DNA of 61,684 nucleotides from Dictyobacter formicarum. Its GTDB lineage: Bacteria; Chloroflexota; Ktedonobacteria; Ktedonobacterales; Ktedonobacteraceae. Below the pieces are notes generated by a model. It searched no databases. It saw nothing but the letters and a program-made list of their open reading frames with translations, and was not told the DNA's origin. Position 1 is the stretch's first letter. Each line of letters begins with the position of its first letter. The stretch is from NCBI RefSeq assembly GCF_016587435.1, contig NZ_BNJJ01000035.1:1-61684 (forward strand), given 5' to 3'. Both the position numbers and the translations under genes were made by a program. Of the stretch, positions 1 to 9,412 are shown one piece after another.

Positions 1-143
1 GTATAGAGCACCTCGTACGAAAAGGGCTGCTCGGCTAGAACCGTGTGGATACGTGTATGTAAGTGTGGAATACTTTCTTCTTCGTTGTAGACTGGAATGA
101 TCACAGACAGATGTTTTGAGCGTATATCGGTGTTATTCTTCAC
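1..143 (-). CDS. Family 2 glycosyltransferase, N-terminal part (cut by window edge)
   Basis: Reading leftward from a GTG at 143, the frame encodes a short polar leader and then LSVIIPVYNEEESIPHL. This is the first beta-strand and nucleotide-binding motif of GT-A glycosyltransferases of family GT2, the type that transfers sugars to polyprenyl phosphate or to wall and exopolysaccharide acceptors. A GGGAG Shine-Dalgarno sits about 7 nt upstream of the GTG. Only 47 codons lie in the window, so acceptor specificity and any membrane segments cannot be judged. The gene lies downstream of the sirtuin gene on the same strand, with a gap of about 130 nt. The family call rests on one strong motif. Confidence 0.75.
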   Translation of the reverse strand, partial: MKNNTDIRSKHLSVIIPVYNEEESIPHLHTRIHTVLAEQPFSYEVLY

Positions 144-271
144 AATCTTCTCCCTTATACATAAATCGTCAGAAAGATATGAATACCATTCGACATGTAT
201 AGATCTCTGTACACGACACAATCGTCATTTCAGCAAGGATACTTTAATGTATAGGGAGTTAAGGAGGAGGG

Positions 272-1030
272 TTAAAGTTGAGCGATCAGGGTTGGCAAGA
301 TATGTCCGGCGCTGGCATGAATAGCTACATCTGCCACCGTGTCCAGGGAGGTGGGGGTCTGATTGATAATGATGATAGGGACATTACGTTGTAGAGCCAG
401 GCGGGGCAACATAGAGGCCGGTACGACCTTGAGCGATGAGCCGATTACCAGGAATAGATCGCAGGTATTGGCCAGCGTTTTTGCACGTTGTAGCTCGACA
501 TCAGGGACACGCTGGCCGAAGAGGATTGTCGCGGCTTTCAGATAGCCACCGCAAAGTATACAGGTGGGATCCTGTTCTCCTGCATCCACGCGTTGTTGTA
601 GTGTCACCATTGAAGAACGATGGCCACAGAGGGTACAGGCCGCCAGGCGCGAGGTACCATGCAACTCTACGACCCGTTCGGGTTGATTGCCCGCATCCTG
701 ATGCAAACCATCGAAATTTTGTGTAATTAAGCCAAGCAGACGATGTTCCTGTTCTAACCTGGCCAGTGCACGGTGGGCAGCATTAGGCTGTGCTGTCGCC
801 ACCTGTCCGGCCAGCATCTTGCGTGTTTGCCAGTATTGTTTGCGTGCCTCCGGTTTACTGATAAAATCGCGATAATTCACAGGTGGCAACTGCTGCCATA
901 TCGAGCCCGGGCTGCGGAAATCTGGAATTCCCGATTCGGTACTGATGCCAGCGCCCGTCAGGGCAACGATCTGGTGCGCTTCTTGCAGCAACTCAACAGC
1001 GTCTTGTATCTGTTCCTCTAAACTAAGCAT
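272..1030 (-). CDS. cobB: Sirtuin (SIR2/CobB family) NAD-dependent protein deacylase
   Basis: Sirtuins remove acyl groups from lysines, using NAD and releasing nicotinamide and O-acyl-ADP-ribose. The diagnostic motifs are in order: the NAD loop GAGISTESGIPDFRSP near residue 25, TQNFDGLHQDAG with the catalytic loop, ELHG with the catalytic His, two zinc-binding Cys pairs (CTLC and CILC), GSSLKVVPA, and a closing INQTPT. TQNFD replaces the commoner TQNVD. FGQRVP replaces FGE-LP; neither change removes a catalytic residue. The ATG at 1030 gives a normal N-terminus. In-frame starts at 1039 and at a TTG at 1069 are possible, and none has an ideal Shine-Dalgarno. The same window holds acetyl-CoA synthetase, a classic sirtuin substrate, but the two genes are not linked. 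Confidence 0.93.
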   Translation of the reverse strand: MLSLEEQIQDAVELLQEAHQIVALTGAGISTESGIPDFRSPGSIWQQLPPVNYRDFISKPEARKQYWQTRKMLAGQVATAQPNAAHRALARLEQEHRLLGLITQNFDGLHQDAGNQPERVVELHGTSRLAACTLCGHRSSMVTLQQRVDAGEQDPTCILCGGYLKAATILFGQRVPDVELQRAKTLANTCDLFLVIGSSLKVVPASMLPRLALQRNVPIIIINQTPTSLDTVADVAIHASAGHILPTLIAQL

Positions 1031-1153
1031 GCACTCCATTAGCCAATAAATACCGTCTTGCTTGCTCAAAAAGATATCTACCTGATTTCATCATCTTATA
1101 TTCCATAGCCATTGTATCAGACTGGCTGGGAATTTGTACATGATGACAATGGC

Positions 1154-3880
1154 TCAAGGGATGGCGTTGCCGTTGATGCTGAGCGTAGGTTTTCCAAAGT
1201 AAATCTGCGTCGCATTTTTGCTAGCGACCTGGACCAGAATACGGCTGTTGGGTCCGATGTAGTTTTCCGGTTGATTGGTAGTAAAGGCATCATTAGCATC
1301 AGGTTGCATGCGTTCCCAGCTCTGCTTGTGCCAGTTGTAGATGTTAGTCCTGATGTTATTGGTGTGGGTGGATATGCCAGAGCCAGGTCCGGATGGATGT
1401 GTGATCAGGTTAGGTATCGTGATCGTAAAGCCGCCGATATATAGGTGTGGTATATCTGGCAGATCCAATTCAAATTTGACGTTGCCAGTGGTGAGAGTAT
1501 AGGAGCCAGGCAGAATGGCGCCAGCATCAAAGCTGGAGATATCCACAATACTGCCGGTCACACTATCCTGAGGAATGGTAATCAATCCTGAGTAATTAAG
1601 CTTCATGGGCATCTGCACAAACATGGTGTGCTGGCCCTGAGGTGTCTGGTTATTAACTATGGGGGCGGGTTGCCCACTCAGAGATTGGTCGGCCCAGGCC
1701 ATGAATGTGGCCTGCGCGCCAGAAATGAGCAACGGATCATAATCATTTTTAAGATTAGGGTCGGGTATCTGGCCGCCTGTAACATAAATGGTATTTTTAC
1801 CTGTGATAGCATGCGTCAGGCATGATCCCTCACAAGCCGTATAGTTATAGCCTACTCCACTTAAGGCTGATAGGAGGGCCATATGCTTTTGCAGATCGGT
1901 TTGTGGTTGTTTCTTTTGCTGGAAAGGAAAGTACTGTCCTGGTAAGCCTGCCTGGCGCGCGATCTGATCCGCCAGAGTCTGTTCCGAGACTGGCTGGGTT
2001 GAATGGAGCTGAACATCAAAATTGCGTGTCTGTCCAGCATCCAGATGGCCCAACGAGATAAAGTTATGCGGAAATAATACATATGCATCATTCAATGCGG
2101 TGGGTAAATTGTTTTGAATGTTGCCCAATAGATGGTTATCGCGCAAAGTAAGGTAGCCTGAGAGTTTTCCCTGTAGTTGCAGATCCTGTTCCGAGATGAT
2201 CGGATCAATTGACCAGAGATTGCCATTGTTTAGTGTCAAACTGGTATTATTCGAATTGTAGGTCACCCTCGTGGGTATACCGCTAGCCTGAATTTGACTG
2301 GAGTTAATCGCCGCGTTATGATCCAGATATTGCGCATCAATGGGTTCGCTCAGGTTCTCGCCTGGAATTTGCACATGGAGATCACCTTGATTGGGGGCGA
2401 GCACACTCATGTATGTAATAACATGGCCCGCCGTCCCATCCTGGTTGATCTGCATAATGGAGACACTATTGTTGGTGATTGCTGTCTCTTTCTCATATGC
2501 AGTCAATCCAAAGGAGAGCAACGAAAAAATCAGAATGCCAGTCAGGACGATGCGCCCGTTTTGCAGTTGTGTGGCTGGCCGTCTACGTATATACCACATG
2601 CGGACAGGTCCCAGGAAGAGTATATAACAGATCAGCAGGATGACCAGCACGCTGGTAGTAGAGGACATGCCAGGGATTAGAAAGCTTACCAGTCCTCCCC
2701 GAGTTAGAATCTGACCGGGTCCGCCATCGTAGCTCTGGGCGCCGCTAGAAATGAGCAGTCGATCGCCAAGCGCTCGTTGTAAGACTGTCTGCCAGATGTT
2801 GGTTGCGGTATCCCAGGTATCCAGCGGTGGAGCACCGGGATCGAAGGCCAGGTAGTAGACAAGACCGGCCCCCTGACGCGCTTGAACAATTAATGGTGTA
2901 TTGGCGCTGCTGAGCACAGTTTGGATATTGGAGAAGGTCTCTTGCCGCGAGACCTGGGCGGTACTGATAGTTGGTTGAATTGGTGGAATATCGCTATTTG
3001 CTGGAACAATGGTATTGCCATTAAAGGATTGCAGGTGGGTTCCGGCAGGTAGTAGATCCAGACCACGCACGTTCACAGGAAGCAGGTGGGCAGGCAAGGG
3101 ACCCAGCGTGCGTTGCCAGTTGAGTCCTCCCACTTCGATTAAAATGCCACCTCTATTCACCCATGTCTGCAGCATAGTCAACTGCTGGGTGCTCAATGTA
3201 TTCGTGGCAAAATTATCCAGAATGAGCACATCAAAATTTTCCAGCACTGTTTCTATTGTTGGCATAGTATGGGTATCTAGCCGGGAGACATTGAGTGAAC
3301 CAGATTGATTGATCAATGTAATCTTCGTTAATTGTGGTGCCAGCCCCGCATTATCTGAAAGCACCCCAACCAGCATATCACCTGGCTGCACTTCATAGCC
3401 CTGGCGGCTGGACTGCATGCTGACCGCCTGTCCTCGTTCGTTGCGTAGAGTTGCCAGAAAGCCACGTGTAATCAAATTACCTGTATAGTGAGGAGCATAG
3501 ATTGTCAATTGTTTCTGCGCACCCTGGGCCAGAGTGACAACTTCCTCAAAACTCCATCGTGAAAGTGTATCAATACGTTGTTGATGGGCTCCTCCTGAAA
3601 AAGATTGCACCGAAAGCTTGCCTTGAAAGGCCGGCCCACTATTATCGATTGTCACCCTGACAGGCGTCCAGTACCCGGCTCTGTAGGTATCCTCAAAGCC
3701 AGCATCAATCGTTATTGTAGGTGTACTGGAGTTATTTGCGGAACGAGATGAAGGGGAAGGGATGGAAAAGCGGTAGAGGGCAAAGCTGACGACAGCCAGA
3801 ACACATATTCCAATGCAGCTATAGATAACCTTTTTGCGCGTGTTGAAGGTTTTGAGCCAACTATTGTGGCTAATACGCAT
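1154..3880 (-). CDS. Large membrane-anchored protein of unknown function
   Basis: This 908-residue protein has an N-terminal basic stretch and a hydrophobic segment (about residues 19-38), typical of a signal anchor. An ectodomain follows with an Ig-like opening (VTIDNSG) and a central region with an alternating strand/helix look (TMLQTWVNRGGILIEVGG), resembling the glutamine-amidotransferase-like fold seen in large bacterial surface proteins. Two further membrane segments lie near 405-425 and 440-458, separated by a basic cytoplasmic loop (RMWYIRRRP). About 440 residues of Ser/Asn/Gln-rich, probably extracytoplasmic sequence follow. I do not recognise a named family. Upstream GGGAAAGGG may be the ribosome-binding site. 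A 27-codon GTG frame (3870-3953) overlaps the start and may be chance. Confidence 0.8.
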   Translation of the reverse strand: MRISHNSWLKTFNTRKKVIYSCIGICVLAVVSFALYRFSIPSPSSRSANNSSTPTITIDAGFEDTYRAGYWTPVRVTIDNSGPAFQGKLSVQSFSGGAHQQRIDTLSRWSFEEVVTLAQGAQKQLTIYAPHYTGNLITRGFLATLRNERGQAVSMQSSRQGYEVQPGDMLVGVLSDNAGLAPQLTKITLINQSGSLNVSRLDTHTMPTIETVLENFDVLILDNFATNTLSTQQLTMLQTWVNRGGILIEVGGLNWQRTLGPLPAHLLPVNVRGLDLLPAGTHLQSFNGNTIVPANSDIPPIQPTISTAQVSRQETFSNIQTVLSSANTPLIVQARQGAGLVYYLAFDPGAPPLDTWDTATNIWQTVLQRALGDRLLISSGAQSYDGGPGQILTRGGLVSFLIPGMSSTTSVLVILLICYILFLGPVRMWYIRRRPATQLQNGRIVLTGILIFSLLSFGLTAYEKETAITNNSVSIMQINQDGTAGHVITYMSVLAPNQGDLHVQIPGENLSEPIDAQYLDHNAAINSSQIQASGIPTRVTYNSNNTSLTLNNGNLWSIDPIISEQDLQLQGKLSGYLTLRDNHLLGNIQNNLPTALNDAYVLFPHNFISLGHLDAGQTRNFDVQLHSTQPVSEQTLADQIARQAGLPGQYFPFQQKKQPQTDLQKHMALLSALSGVGYNYTACEGSCLTHAITGKNTIYVTGGQIPDPNLKNDYDPLLISGAQATFMAWADQSLSGQPAPIVNNQTPQGQHTMFVQMPMKLNYSGLITIPQDSVTGSIVDISSFDAGAILPGSYTLTTGNVKFELDLPDIPHLYIGGFTITIPNLITHPSGPGSGISTHTNNIRTNIYNWHKQSWERMQPDANDAFTTNQPENYIGPNSRILVQVASKNATQIYFGKPTLSINGNAIP

Positions 3881-4146
3881 GCGAAATGGCCCTTTCCCAC
3901 AGTGTCAAGACATCGCTAAGAGTGACAATTAAGAGTTCGCGACCTTCTTTCACCTCCTGCTGGCAGGCTCGCTCAACGCCAGAAGGTGACCGTCCAGGTT
4001 CTTAAACAGGGCCATCACTAATAGTGATGAACATACTCTGAAAGACCATGGATATGCTTGAGACAAAATGGTATAGATCCAACGCGTATTATAATAGTAA
4101 ATTTTTGGCTTGCTTTTGTCTAGTACTACAAATAGCGCTACTGTGC
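3881..4146. other. Intergenic stretch between methyltransferase A and the 908-residue protein
   Basis: There is no recognised gene. On the minus strand the last 80 bases before the 908-codon gene stay open and could encode a 27-residue peptide (3870-3953). Its GTG directly abuts the only Shine-Dalgarno-like sequence, so I do not call it. The rest is AT-rich and presumably holds the promoter of the 908-codon gene. Confidence 0.4.
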
Positions 4147-6594
4147 TTACTCCTCGCCATTCTCTGAAAGCTGGGTCAGGCCCAGACGATATTTAATATC
4201 ATAATTGACAATAAAATCTAGCTCTTGTTTGTTGAAACCATAGTGCTGAGCAAGAATTTCATCGATAGCATCAATAATGGGCTTCGACTTGCGGGCATAA
4301 ATAGTATAGCTCCCTGTCTGTCCACGCTTGAGATGCCGAGCGTGGCGGCAAAAATCCTCCATCAAGAGCAAACTCTGTTCTCTCAGGGCCTGAATAAGCT
4401 CTGGTTGTTCTGGATAATTGAAACGGAAACCAAAGAGCATATAGTCCTTCAGGTTAAAGGTATCAAAAGTCGCTGTGTAGTACCACCAGAAGAGAGAGCT
4501 ATTGAAGAGAGCGACAAATACATCGCGGTCAAAGCCTGGCTGGAAGAAACATTGTTTATTGGAAGTAGTATGGTAGGGCCAGGGAAAATTCACAAAGACC
4601 TTCCAATACAGTCCTCCAGCGGTGCGGTAGAACATTGTATTTGAGTTGGGGATACGTGAGATATAGTTACTGACAGGTTTGTGCGTCAACAGACGGGCCA
4701 GGATACTATCCTCACAACTCTGGCTAAATTTAGGATAATAATGACGATTCAATGGATCGATAGGGGCGCTGATGGCATGATAGCTAAGGCGTGTAAAGAG
4801 CAGTGGACGTTGTTCCTGGGCCCACTTCATCAAATGGGTACTATAGCGTTGCTCGGACCCGTTGACTTTGGCCAGATAGATGGCTGTGGGGATGCTGGCG
4901 ACCTTGCCTCCTGAGAAGAGCATCGAGGGACGAAAATGGTAGAACGAGAGCCAGCTGACCGGAAACCAGGCACGAAAAGCACTGAGAAACGGTTGCATAT
5001 TTCTGGTGGCAAAGGCGGCCAGAGGCAGTATCATGCCATGACGTCCCTCTGGTGCAAGCAACTGGCGACTGCGCTCGACGACGCAGGTATAAAGATTAGC
5101 GCAACTGCGCGTGGTAAAGTGATTAAGGGTATAGGGAAAGCTCTGTTCGCTATATTCCACATAAGGTGGATTGCCGATAATAATAGCGAAGCCACCATGT
5201 TCCAGAATATGTTTAAACGCTGCTTGCCAGCCTGAAGCTGTTGGTGCGCTGCTGTGCTCGTATGTTTGTTGTGCAATGGCTGGCAGATGGTTAGGATCAT
5301 TCATCTCAGCCAGCGTATTGCCTGCATGAATATTATGATCGATATCAGGGAGTGGCTCAATATCCTCGACGCGCTCAACCTGCGCAATCAATTTGAGGAA
5401 GAGATGTAGCTTACAAATTTCAGCTGCCTCCTCCATAATGTCTATACCGTAGAGATTTCTGGTAATAATAGTTTTGAGAATGCTATAGCGGCGTGCTGAT
5501 TTCTGTACATCTATGGTTGAAGCGCTGTTCAACCGTTGAATTTGATCCAGGCAAGCTTCGTACAAAGGAAGGAGGGCGCGCAAAGCCGCGAGCAAAAAAG
5601 CTCCGGAGCCACAGGTAGGGTCCAGGATAGTTAACTGTACCAGCTGCTGATAGCAGTCTTGTAACAGGATTGGATCTTCTTGCGAGCGCAGAGCATCAAT
5701 CGCGAAGCGATTAATATGCAGGTTATAAGTGATAAAATCATCGATACCCTTGATTTGCCCGGCGACGAGCCGTGCATGCAGGTCCAGATAGGACTGGCGG
5801 CGTTGCAGATGCTCGTGTGGCGTTTCATCAGACAGATAATCTGGACTAGCTATGATCTTATGGATATAGCGTTCTGGTCGTTGCTGTACAAGACGCCATA
5901 GTGTACCTCCTGTGGCAAAGACAGAAGGATGCAGGTGAGCCAGCGCATCAAACAGGGCCGGGATGATCGTGTTGCTGGCGATATAGGTTGTTACATCCTC
6001 ACGTGTATAATAGGCCCCCATTTGTTGCTGATTGACATACTGTTCAAAAATATAGCCCAGTATGTCGGGCGTCAACAGGCTTTTCTCTTGTCCTGCTGGT
6101 TCATCCACATACCAGCGATAGAGATCAAAAAAGGCAAACAGGCGTTCAAAGGCTATATCAGGAATGTGCAAGTAAGGAAATCGCCGTTCGATCGAGCGCA
6201 ACGAAAAGAGGCTGCCACCCAGGTAGGGAATACATCCAAATTGTGCCAGTGTCTCAGTACTGCGCTCCGGTCTGCCTAAAATCTTGTGAAAGAAGGTGAA
6301 CAAGAATGAGCTATAAAAGCGATCGCGCCCGGTTCGTTCTTGCGTTAACTGTAGTTGATGGGAAAGATATTGAGGATCATTATTCAGAAAGCCCTGTTTC
6401 TGCAGAAAATAAATGAACATCAAGCGGTTCAAAATAAGTGAAGCCAGCTGCTCTTGTTCAGCTACAGTTATAGCAGGAGCCACATGCAAAAAGCACTGTT
6501 GAAATGCTGCTCTTTCCACTTTAAAACGATCATAGAAAAGCTTAATGATCTGCTCAATATTTTGAAATGCTGAATAATGCTCAGTCTCAAGCAC
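4147..6594 (-). CDS. Eco57I-like N6-adenine DNA methyltransferase A
   Basis: The SAM-binding motif I LDPTCGSGAFLLAA lies at about residues 324-337 and the catalytic motif IV NPPY at about 474-477 (GNPPYVEYSE). Together they mark an amino-group (adenine-N6) DNA methyltransferase of the gamma class. The N-terminal helical region (LILNRLMFIYFLQKQGFL, YYTREDVTTYIASNTI) matches Eco57I/type IIG-like enzymes. The C-terminal part (about 560-815) is where a target recognition domain normally sits. I see no convincing PD-(D/E)XK nuclease motif, so it is probably a methylase without cleavage activity. It starts with GTG. A paralogue with the same layout lies directly upstream, with a 93-nt gap; no restriction subunit or helicase adjoins the pair. 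Confidence 0.88.
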   Translation of the reverse strand: MLETEHYSAFQNIEQIIKLFYDRFKVERAAFQQCFLHVAPAITVAEQEQLASLILNRLMFIYFLQKQGFLNNDPQYLSHQLQLTQERTGRDRFYSSFLFTFFHKILGRPERSTETLAQFGCIPYLGGSLFSLRSIERRFPYLHIPDIAFERLFAFFDLYRWYVDEPAGQEKSLLTPDILGYIFEQYVNQQQMGAYYTREDVTTYIASNTIIPALFDALAHLHPSVFATGGTLWRLVQQRPERYIHKIIASPDYLSDETPHEHLQRRQSYLDLHARLVAGQIKGIDDFITYNLHINRFAIDALRSQEDPILLQDCYQQLVQLTILDPTCGSGAFLLAALRALLPLYEACLDQIQRLNSASTIDVQKSARRYSILKTIITRNLYGIDIMEEAAEICKLHLFLKLIAQVERVEDIEPLPDIDHNIHAGNTLAEMNDPNHLPAIAQQTYEHSSAPTASGWQAAFKHILEHGGFAIIIGNPPYVEYSEQSFPYTLNHFTTRSCANLYTCVVERSRQLLAPEGRHGMILPLAAFATRNMQPFLSAFRAWFPVSWLSFYHFRPSMLFSGGKVASIPTAIYLAKVNGSEQRYSTHLMKWAQEQRPLLFTRLSYHAISAPIDPLNRHYYPKFSQSCEDSILARLLTHKPVSNYISRIPNSNTMFYRTAGGLYWKVFVNFPWPYHTTSNKQCFFQPGFDRDVFVALFNSSLFWWYYTATFDTFNLKDYMLFGFRFNYPEQPELIQALREQSLLLMEDFCRHARHLKRGQTGSYTIYARKSKPIIDAIDEILAQHYGFNKQELDFIVNYDIKYRLGLTQLSENGEE

Positions 6595-6687
6595 GGCTCT
6601 ATCCCGTTCTATGGCGAATATAATCTTCAGCTTATAATACGGCCCAGAGATTTTTTTGTAAAGTACGTTATACGCGTATCAGCTGCT

Positions 6688-9240
6688 TCAGCTATTTTTT
6701 TTGCGCTTCCGCATTATGCGATGCTTTTCATCGTAATGAAGAATAAAATCCAGATTTTCTGCTGTGAAATGAAAATGCCGAGCTAAAAAGCGGTCAATCT
6801 CATCTAGCAATGGCTTAGAGAAACGCATATAATACTCAGCCAACTCGATCTGATGGCCCGCGCCTTTCTTATGCCGGGTATTACGTGTGCTCAGGCGAGC
6901 ATGATGCCGAATATCTTCCTCCAACCGTTCTGCCAGTTGCGCCAGTTCAGTGGACTCCAGCACATCCTGGCTAAGTGGAAAATTTTTGACCAGAGCATGG
7001 GAAAGATGGAAGCCATCCGAGTAGGTGGCAAACCAGACATAGAACAGCGAACTATTCAACAACGCCATTACGTTCAGTGCCGCCTGACGCTGGGCAAAGA
7101 ACAGCAAGCGACCATGTGGAGGTGTCATGACCACGCCATTTTTCTTATAGAAAGGAATGTGACAAACAGCCTTTGTCCAATAATTAGTAGCCTCCTGATA
7201 ATAGATAAAGTGGCTACTTGGCTGTTCAAGGATGATGTTTCCTATATTCTTGCCACGCGCATGCAGGTGTAACTGATCGAGCAACTGTGCCTGTTGAGTT
7301 GCGGCCAGTTTAGGAAAAAGCAGAGAAGGTTCGGCAGGCATAGATGGCACCCGGGTATAAGTGAGCAGGGAGAGCAGATAGGGCCGTTCAGCGCTATACC
7401 AGCGATGGATGCGAGTTACGTATAAAGCGCTCGATTGCGCTGTCTGCGACCTGGCTTGTAGCTGTATGAGCAGAATCGAAAGACGCTGAAATGCGCCTTC
7501 AAACAGGCGGCAGGGAAAAATTTCAAAATTGGCCAGCCAGAGGGTAGTTCCAATGGCGAGCAGGCGTTGGCGCAGCGCAACAAAGCGCTGTGCGCCACAC
7601 AGGCTGATAGGCACAATCAATCCCAGCTGGCCCTGGCCTGGCTTGCAGAGAGCCAGGGAGCGCTCAATAACGGCGGCATAGATGTTGCCACAACTCGTCT
7701 CCTCATAGCCATGAATGGCATACTCATGCCTGATCTTACTGTGTTCCAGATAGGGAGGGTTGCCGATAATGACATCAAACCCCCCTTGACTGAAAATCTG
7801 GGGAAACTCAAGGTGCCAGTGAAACGATTGAGGGCGTTGTGAGATTGGTAATGACTCCATCGGTGGCAAATCGACAGCGCTGCGCGTTTCTCCCACCAAT
7901 GCATTACCGGTATGAATATGCAGCAACAATGTGCTCAAGGGAGGTACATCCTCGATATGTCTGATCCAGGCCAGCAGTGCCAGGTAGAGGCGCAATCGAC
8001 AGATCTCGCTGGCGGCTGGCAAGAGATCTACTCCATATAGATTAGAGGACAGGATGGTTTGCATAATTGCTGCCTGGCGTGAGAACATACGCGCTACGGT
8101 TGGCGGCGGGAGCACTTGCGCACCTGGCTGTTGCTGTATGTGGCCTGAGAAAGTACCATCGCTACATTGCGCCTGTTGTGCCGCTGTAAGCAGGTCGATC
8201 CGCTCCAGACAACAGGCATAGAGTGGATGGAGAATCTTCACCGCAGCCAGCAAGAACGCCCCTGATCCACAGGTAGGATCCAGGATCGTAAGCTGTTGCA
8301 GCCGCCGCAAAAAGGCTTGTAAGAAAGCCAGGTTCTGGCTGGTCAGCAGGATATCTGTCATAAAGCGTTGCAGATCCAGGCTATTGGTGGTAAGATCTAC
8401 AATATCGTGGATTGAGCCAGTCCCGAGTTGGCATAAAAGAGCGCGATAGCGCTGCTGGCGTTGCACATACTCTCGCTCTGTTTCTTCTGGCAGATAGCCT
8501 GTTTTTTGTATCGCCATAGGAATATAGCGATCGGGTTGTTTGCTGAGTAGTTGCCAGCACTGTGCGTGCTCCCCTAAATCCTCCGGTTGATCTTCAGCAA
8601 CCAGCGCAAATAAGCGTGGAAGGATCGTATTGCTGGTGATATAGAGTGCAATATCGTCTTGCGTATAATAGGTTCCTGTCTGTTTTTGATCGCAATGTTG
8701 CTCAAAGATAAAAGCCAGGATCGAGGGTTGGAGTGCTTCATCTTTTGGCACGGATTGGTAATCAAGTTGCCATCGATAAGAATACAAGAAGTTAAACAAG
8801 CGAAAGAAAGTGGCATCTGATAGATTGAGGTGCGGGGAGCGTAATTCCAGTGCCTCTGGCAGAAAAAGCGGGATCTCTACTCGTGGCAAATGACCAGAGC
8901 TGTGATGTGCTGTAGTGGGCTGACCTGTATACAACATCGTGAAAAGGGGCAACAGATATTCACGAAAGAAGCAGTCGGGGCCTGAACGCCGTTGGGCGAG
9001 TTGAAGGCTATGCAAGAGATACTGTGGATCATTGTCGAGCAATCCCTGGGCTTGCAGAAAAAAAAGGACCATTAGTCGAAGTAGCAATGTGGTGATATAG
9101 GCGTGTCCTTCAGCCTCATTTGAGGCGCCATGAAGTTGTCTGATGGCATAGGCATGTTCAGACTTAAACTGATGGTAAAACCTCTTGTTCAGCTGTTCCG
9201 AACTGTAGAATGGATAGTAAGTAGACGACAACTCAGTCAC
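6688..9240 (-). CDS. Eco57I-like N6-adenine DNA methyltransferase B (paralogue of A)
   Basis: It has the same architecture as the downstream paralogue: the N-terminal motif RLMVLFFLQAQGLL, a YYTQDDIALYITSNTI block, motif I LDPTCGSGAFLLAA near residue 319, NPPY near residue 492 (GNPPYLEHSK), and a similar closing segment (HFTAENLDFILHYDEKHRI). The sequences are clearly related but diverged, most in the C-terminal half expected to read DNA, so the two probably methylate different sites. I chose the GTG at 9240 because GAGGAG lies 7 nt upstream. An upstream TTG at 9255 overlaps that Shine-Dalgarno. A hairpin at 9251-9276 covers part of the ribosome-binding site. No nuclease domain was recognised. 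Confidence 0.87.
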   Translation of the reverse strand: MTELSSTYYPFYSSEQLNKRFYHQFKSEHAYAIRQLHGASNEAEGHAYITTLLLRLMVLFFLQAQGLLDNDPQYLLHSLQLAQRRSGPDCFFREYLLPLFTMLYTGQPTTAHHSSGHLPRVEIPLFLPEALELRSPHLNLSDATFFRLFNFLYSYRWQLDYQSVPKDEALQPSILAFIFEQHCDQKQTGTYYTQDDIALYITSNTILPRLFALVAEDQPEDLGEHAQCWQLLSKQPDRYIPMAIQKTGYLPEETEREYVQRQQRYRALLCQLGTGSIHDIVDLTTNSLDLQRFMTDILLTSQNLAFLQAFLRRLQQLTILDPTCGSGAFLLAAVKILHPLYACCLERIDLLTAAQQAQCSDGTFSGHIQQQPGAQVLPPPTVARMFSRQAAIMQTILSSNLYGVDLLPAASEICRLRLYLALLAWIRHIEDVPPLSTLLLHIHTGNALVGETRSAVDLPPMESLPISQRPQSFHWHLEFPQIFSQGGFDVIIGNPPYLEHSKIRHEYAIHGYEETSCGNIYAAVIERSLALCKPGQGQLGLIVPISLCGAQRFVALRQRLLAIGTTLWLANFEIFPCRLFEGAFQRLSILLIQLQARSQTAQSSALYVTRIHRWYSAERPYLLSLLTYTRVPSMPAEPSLLFPKLAATQQAQLLDQLHLHARGKNIGNIILEQPSSHFIYYQEATNYWTKAVCHIPFYKKNGVVMTPPHGRLLFFAQRQAALNVMALLNSSLFYVWFATYSDGFHLSHALVKNFPLSQDVLESTELAQLAERLEEDIRHHARLSTRNTRHKKGAGHQIELAEYYMRFSKPLLDEIDRFLARHFHFTAENLDFILHYDEKHRIMRKRKKNS

Positions 9241-9250
9241 ATGTACACTC

Positions 9251-9276
9251 CTCAACTGAGTAGTACTGTAGTTGAG
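9251..9276 (-). promoter_or_regulatory. Inverted repeat overlapping the ribosome-binding site of methyltransferase B
   Basis: CTCAACT (9251-9257) and AGTTGAG (9270-9276) form a 7-bp inverted repeat with a 12-nt spacer. On the minus-strand transcript the downstream arm includes the first half of the GAGGAG Shine-Dalgarno of the methyltransferase. It could act as a translational hairpin or as a protein operator of the kind that limits methylase expression. The function is inferred from position only. Confidence 0.35.
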
Positions 9277-9412
9277 TCTATTGTAGCAAGAATGTCAAGA
9301 AGAAGCATGCTTTGAGCGTTTCACCTTCTTTTACCCCTTGTCAGATATGTAAATTAGTGGTAACCTCGACCTGCTATGATTATGCCTATCATCCAGAGGA
9401 GAAGATTGTTCC

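Noticed and set aside
3870..3953. A 27-codon minus-strand frame overlapping the start of the 908-residue protein gene
   Set aside because: The composition looks protein-like, but the GTG directly touches the AGGAG, leaving no spacer, and nothing else supports translation.
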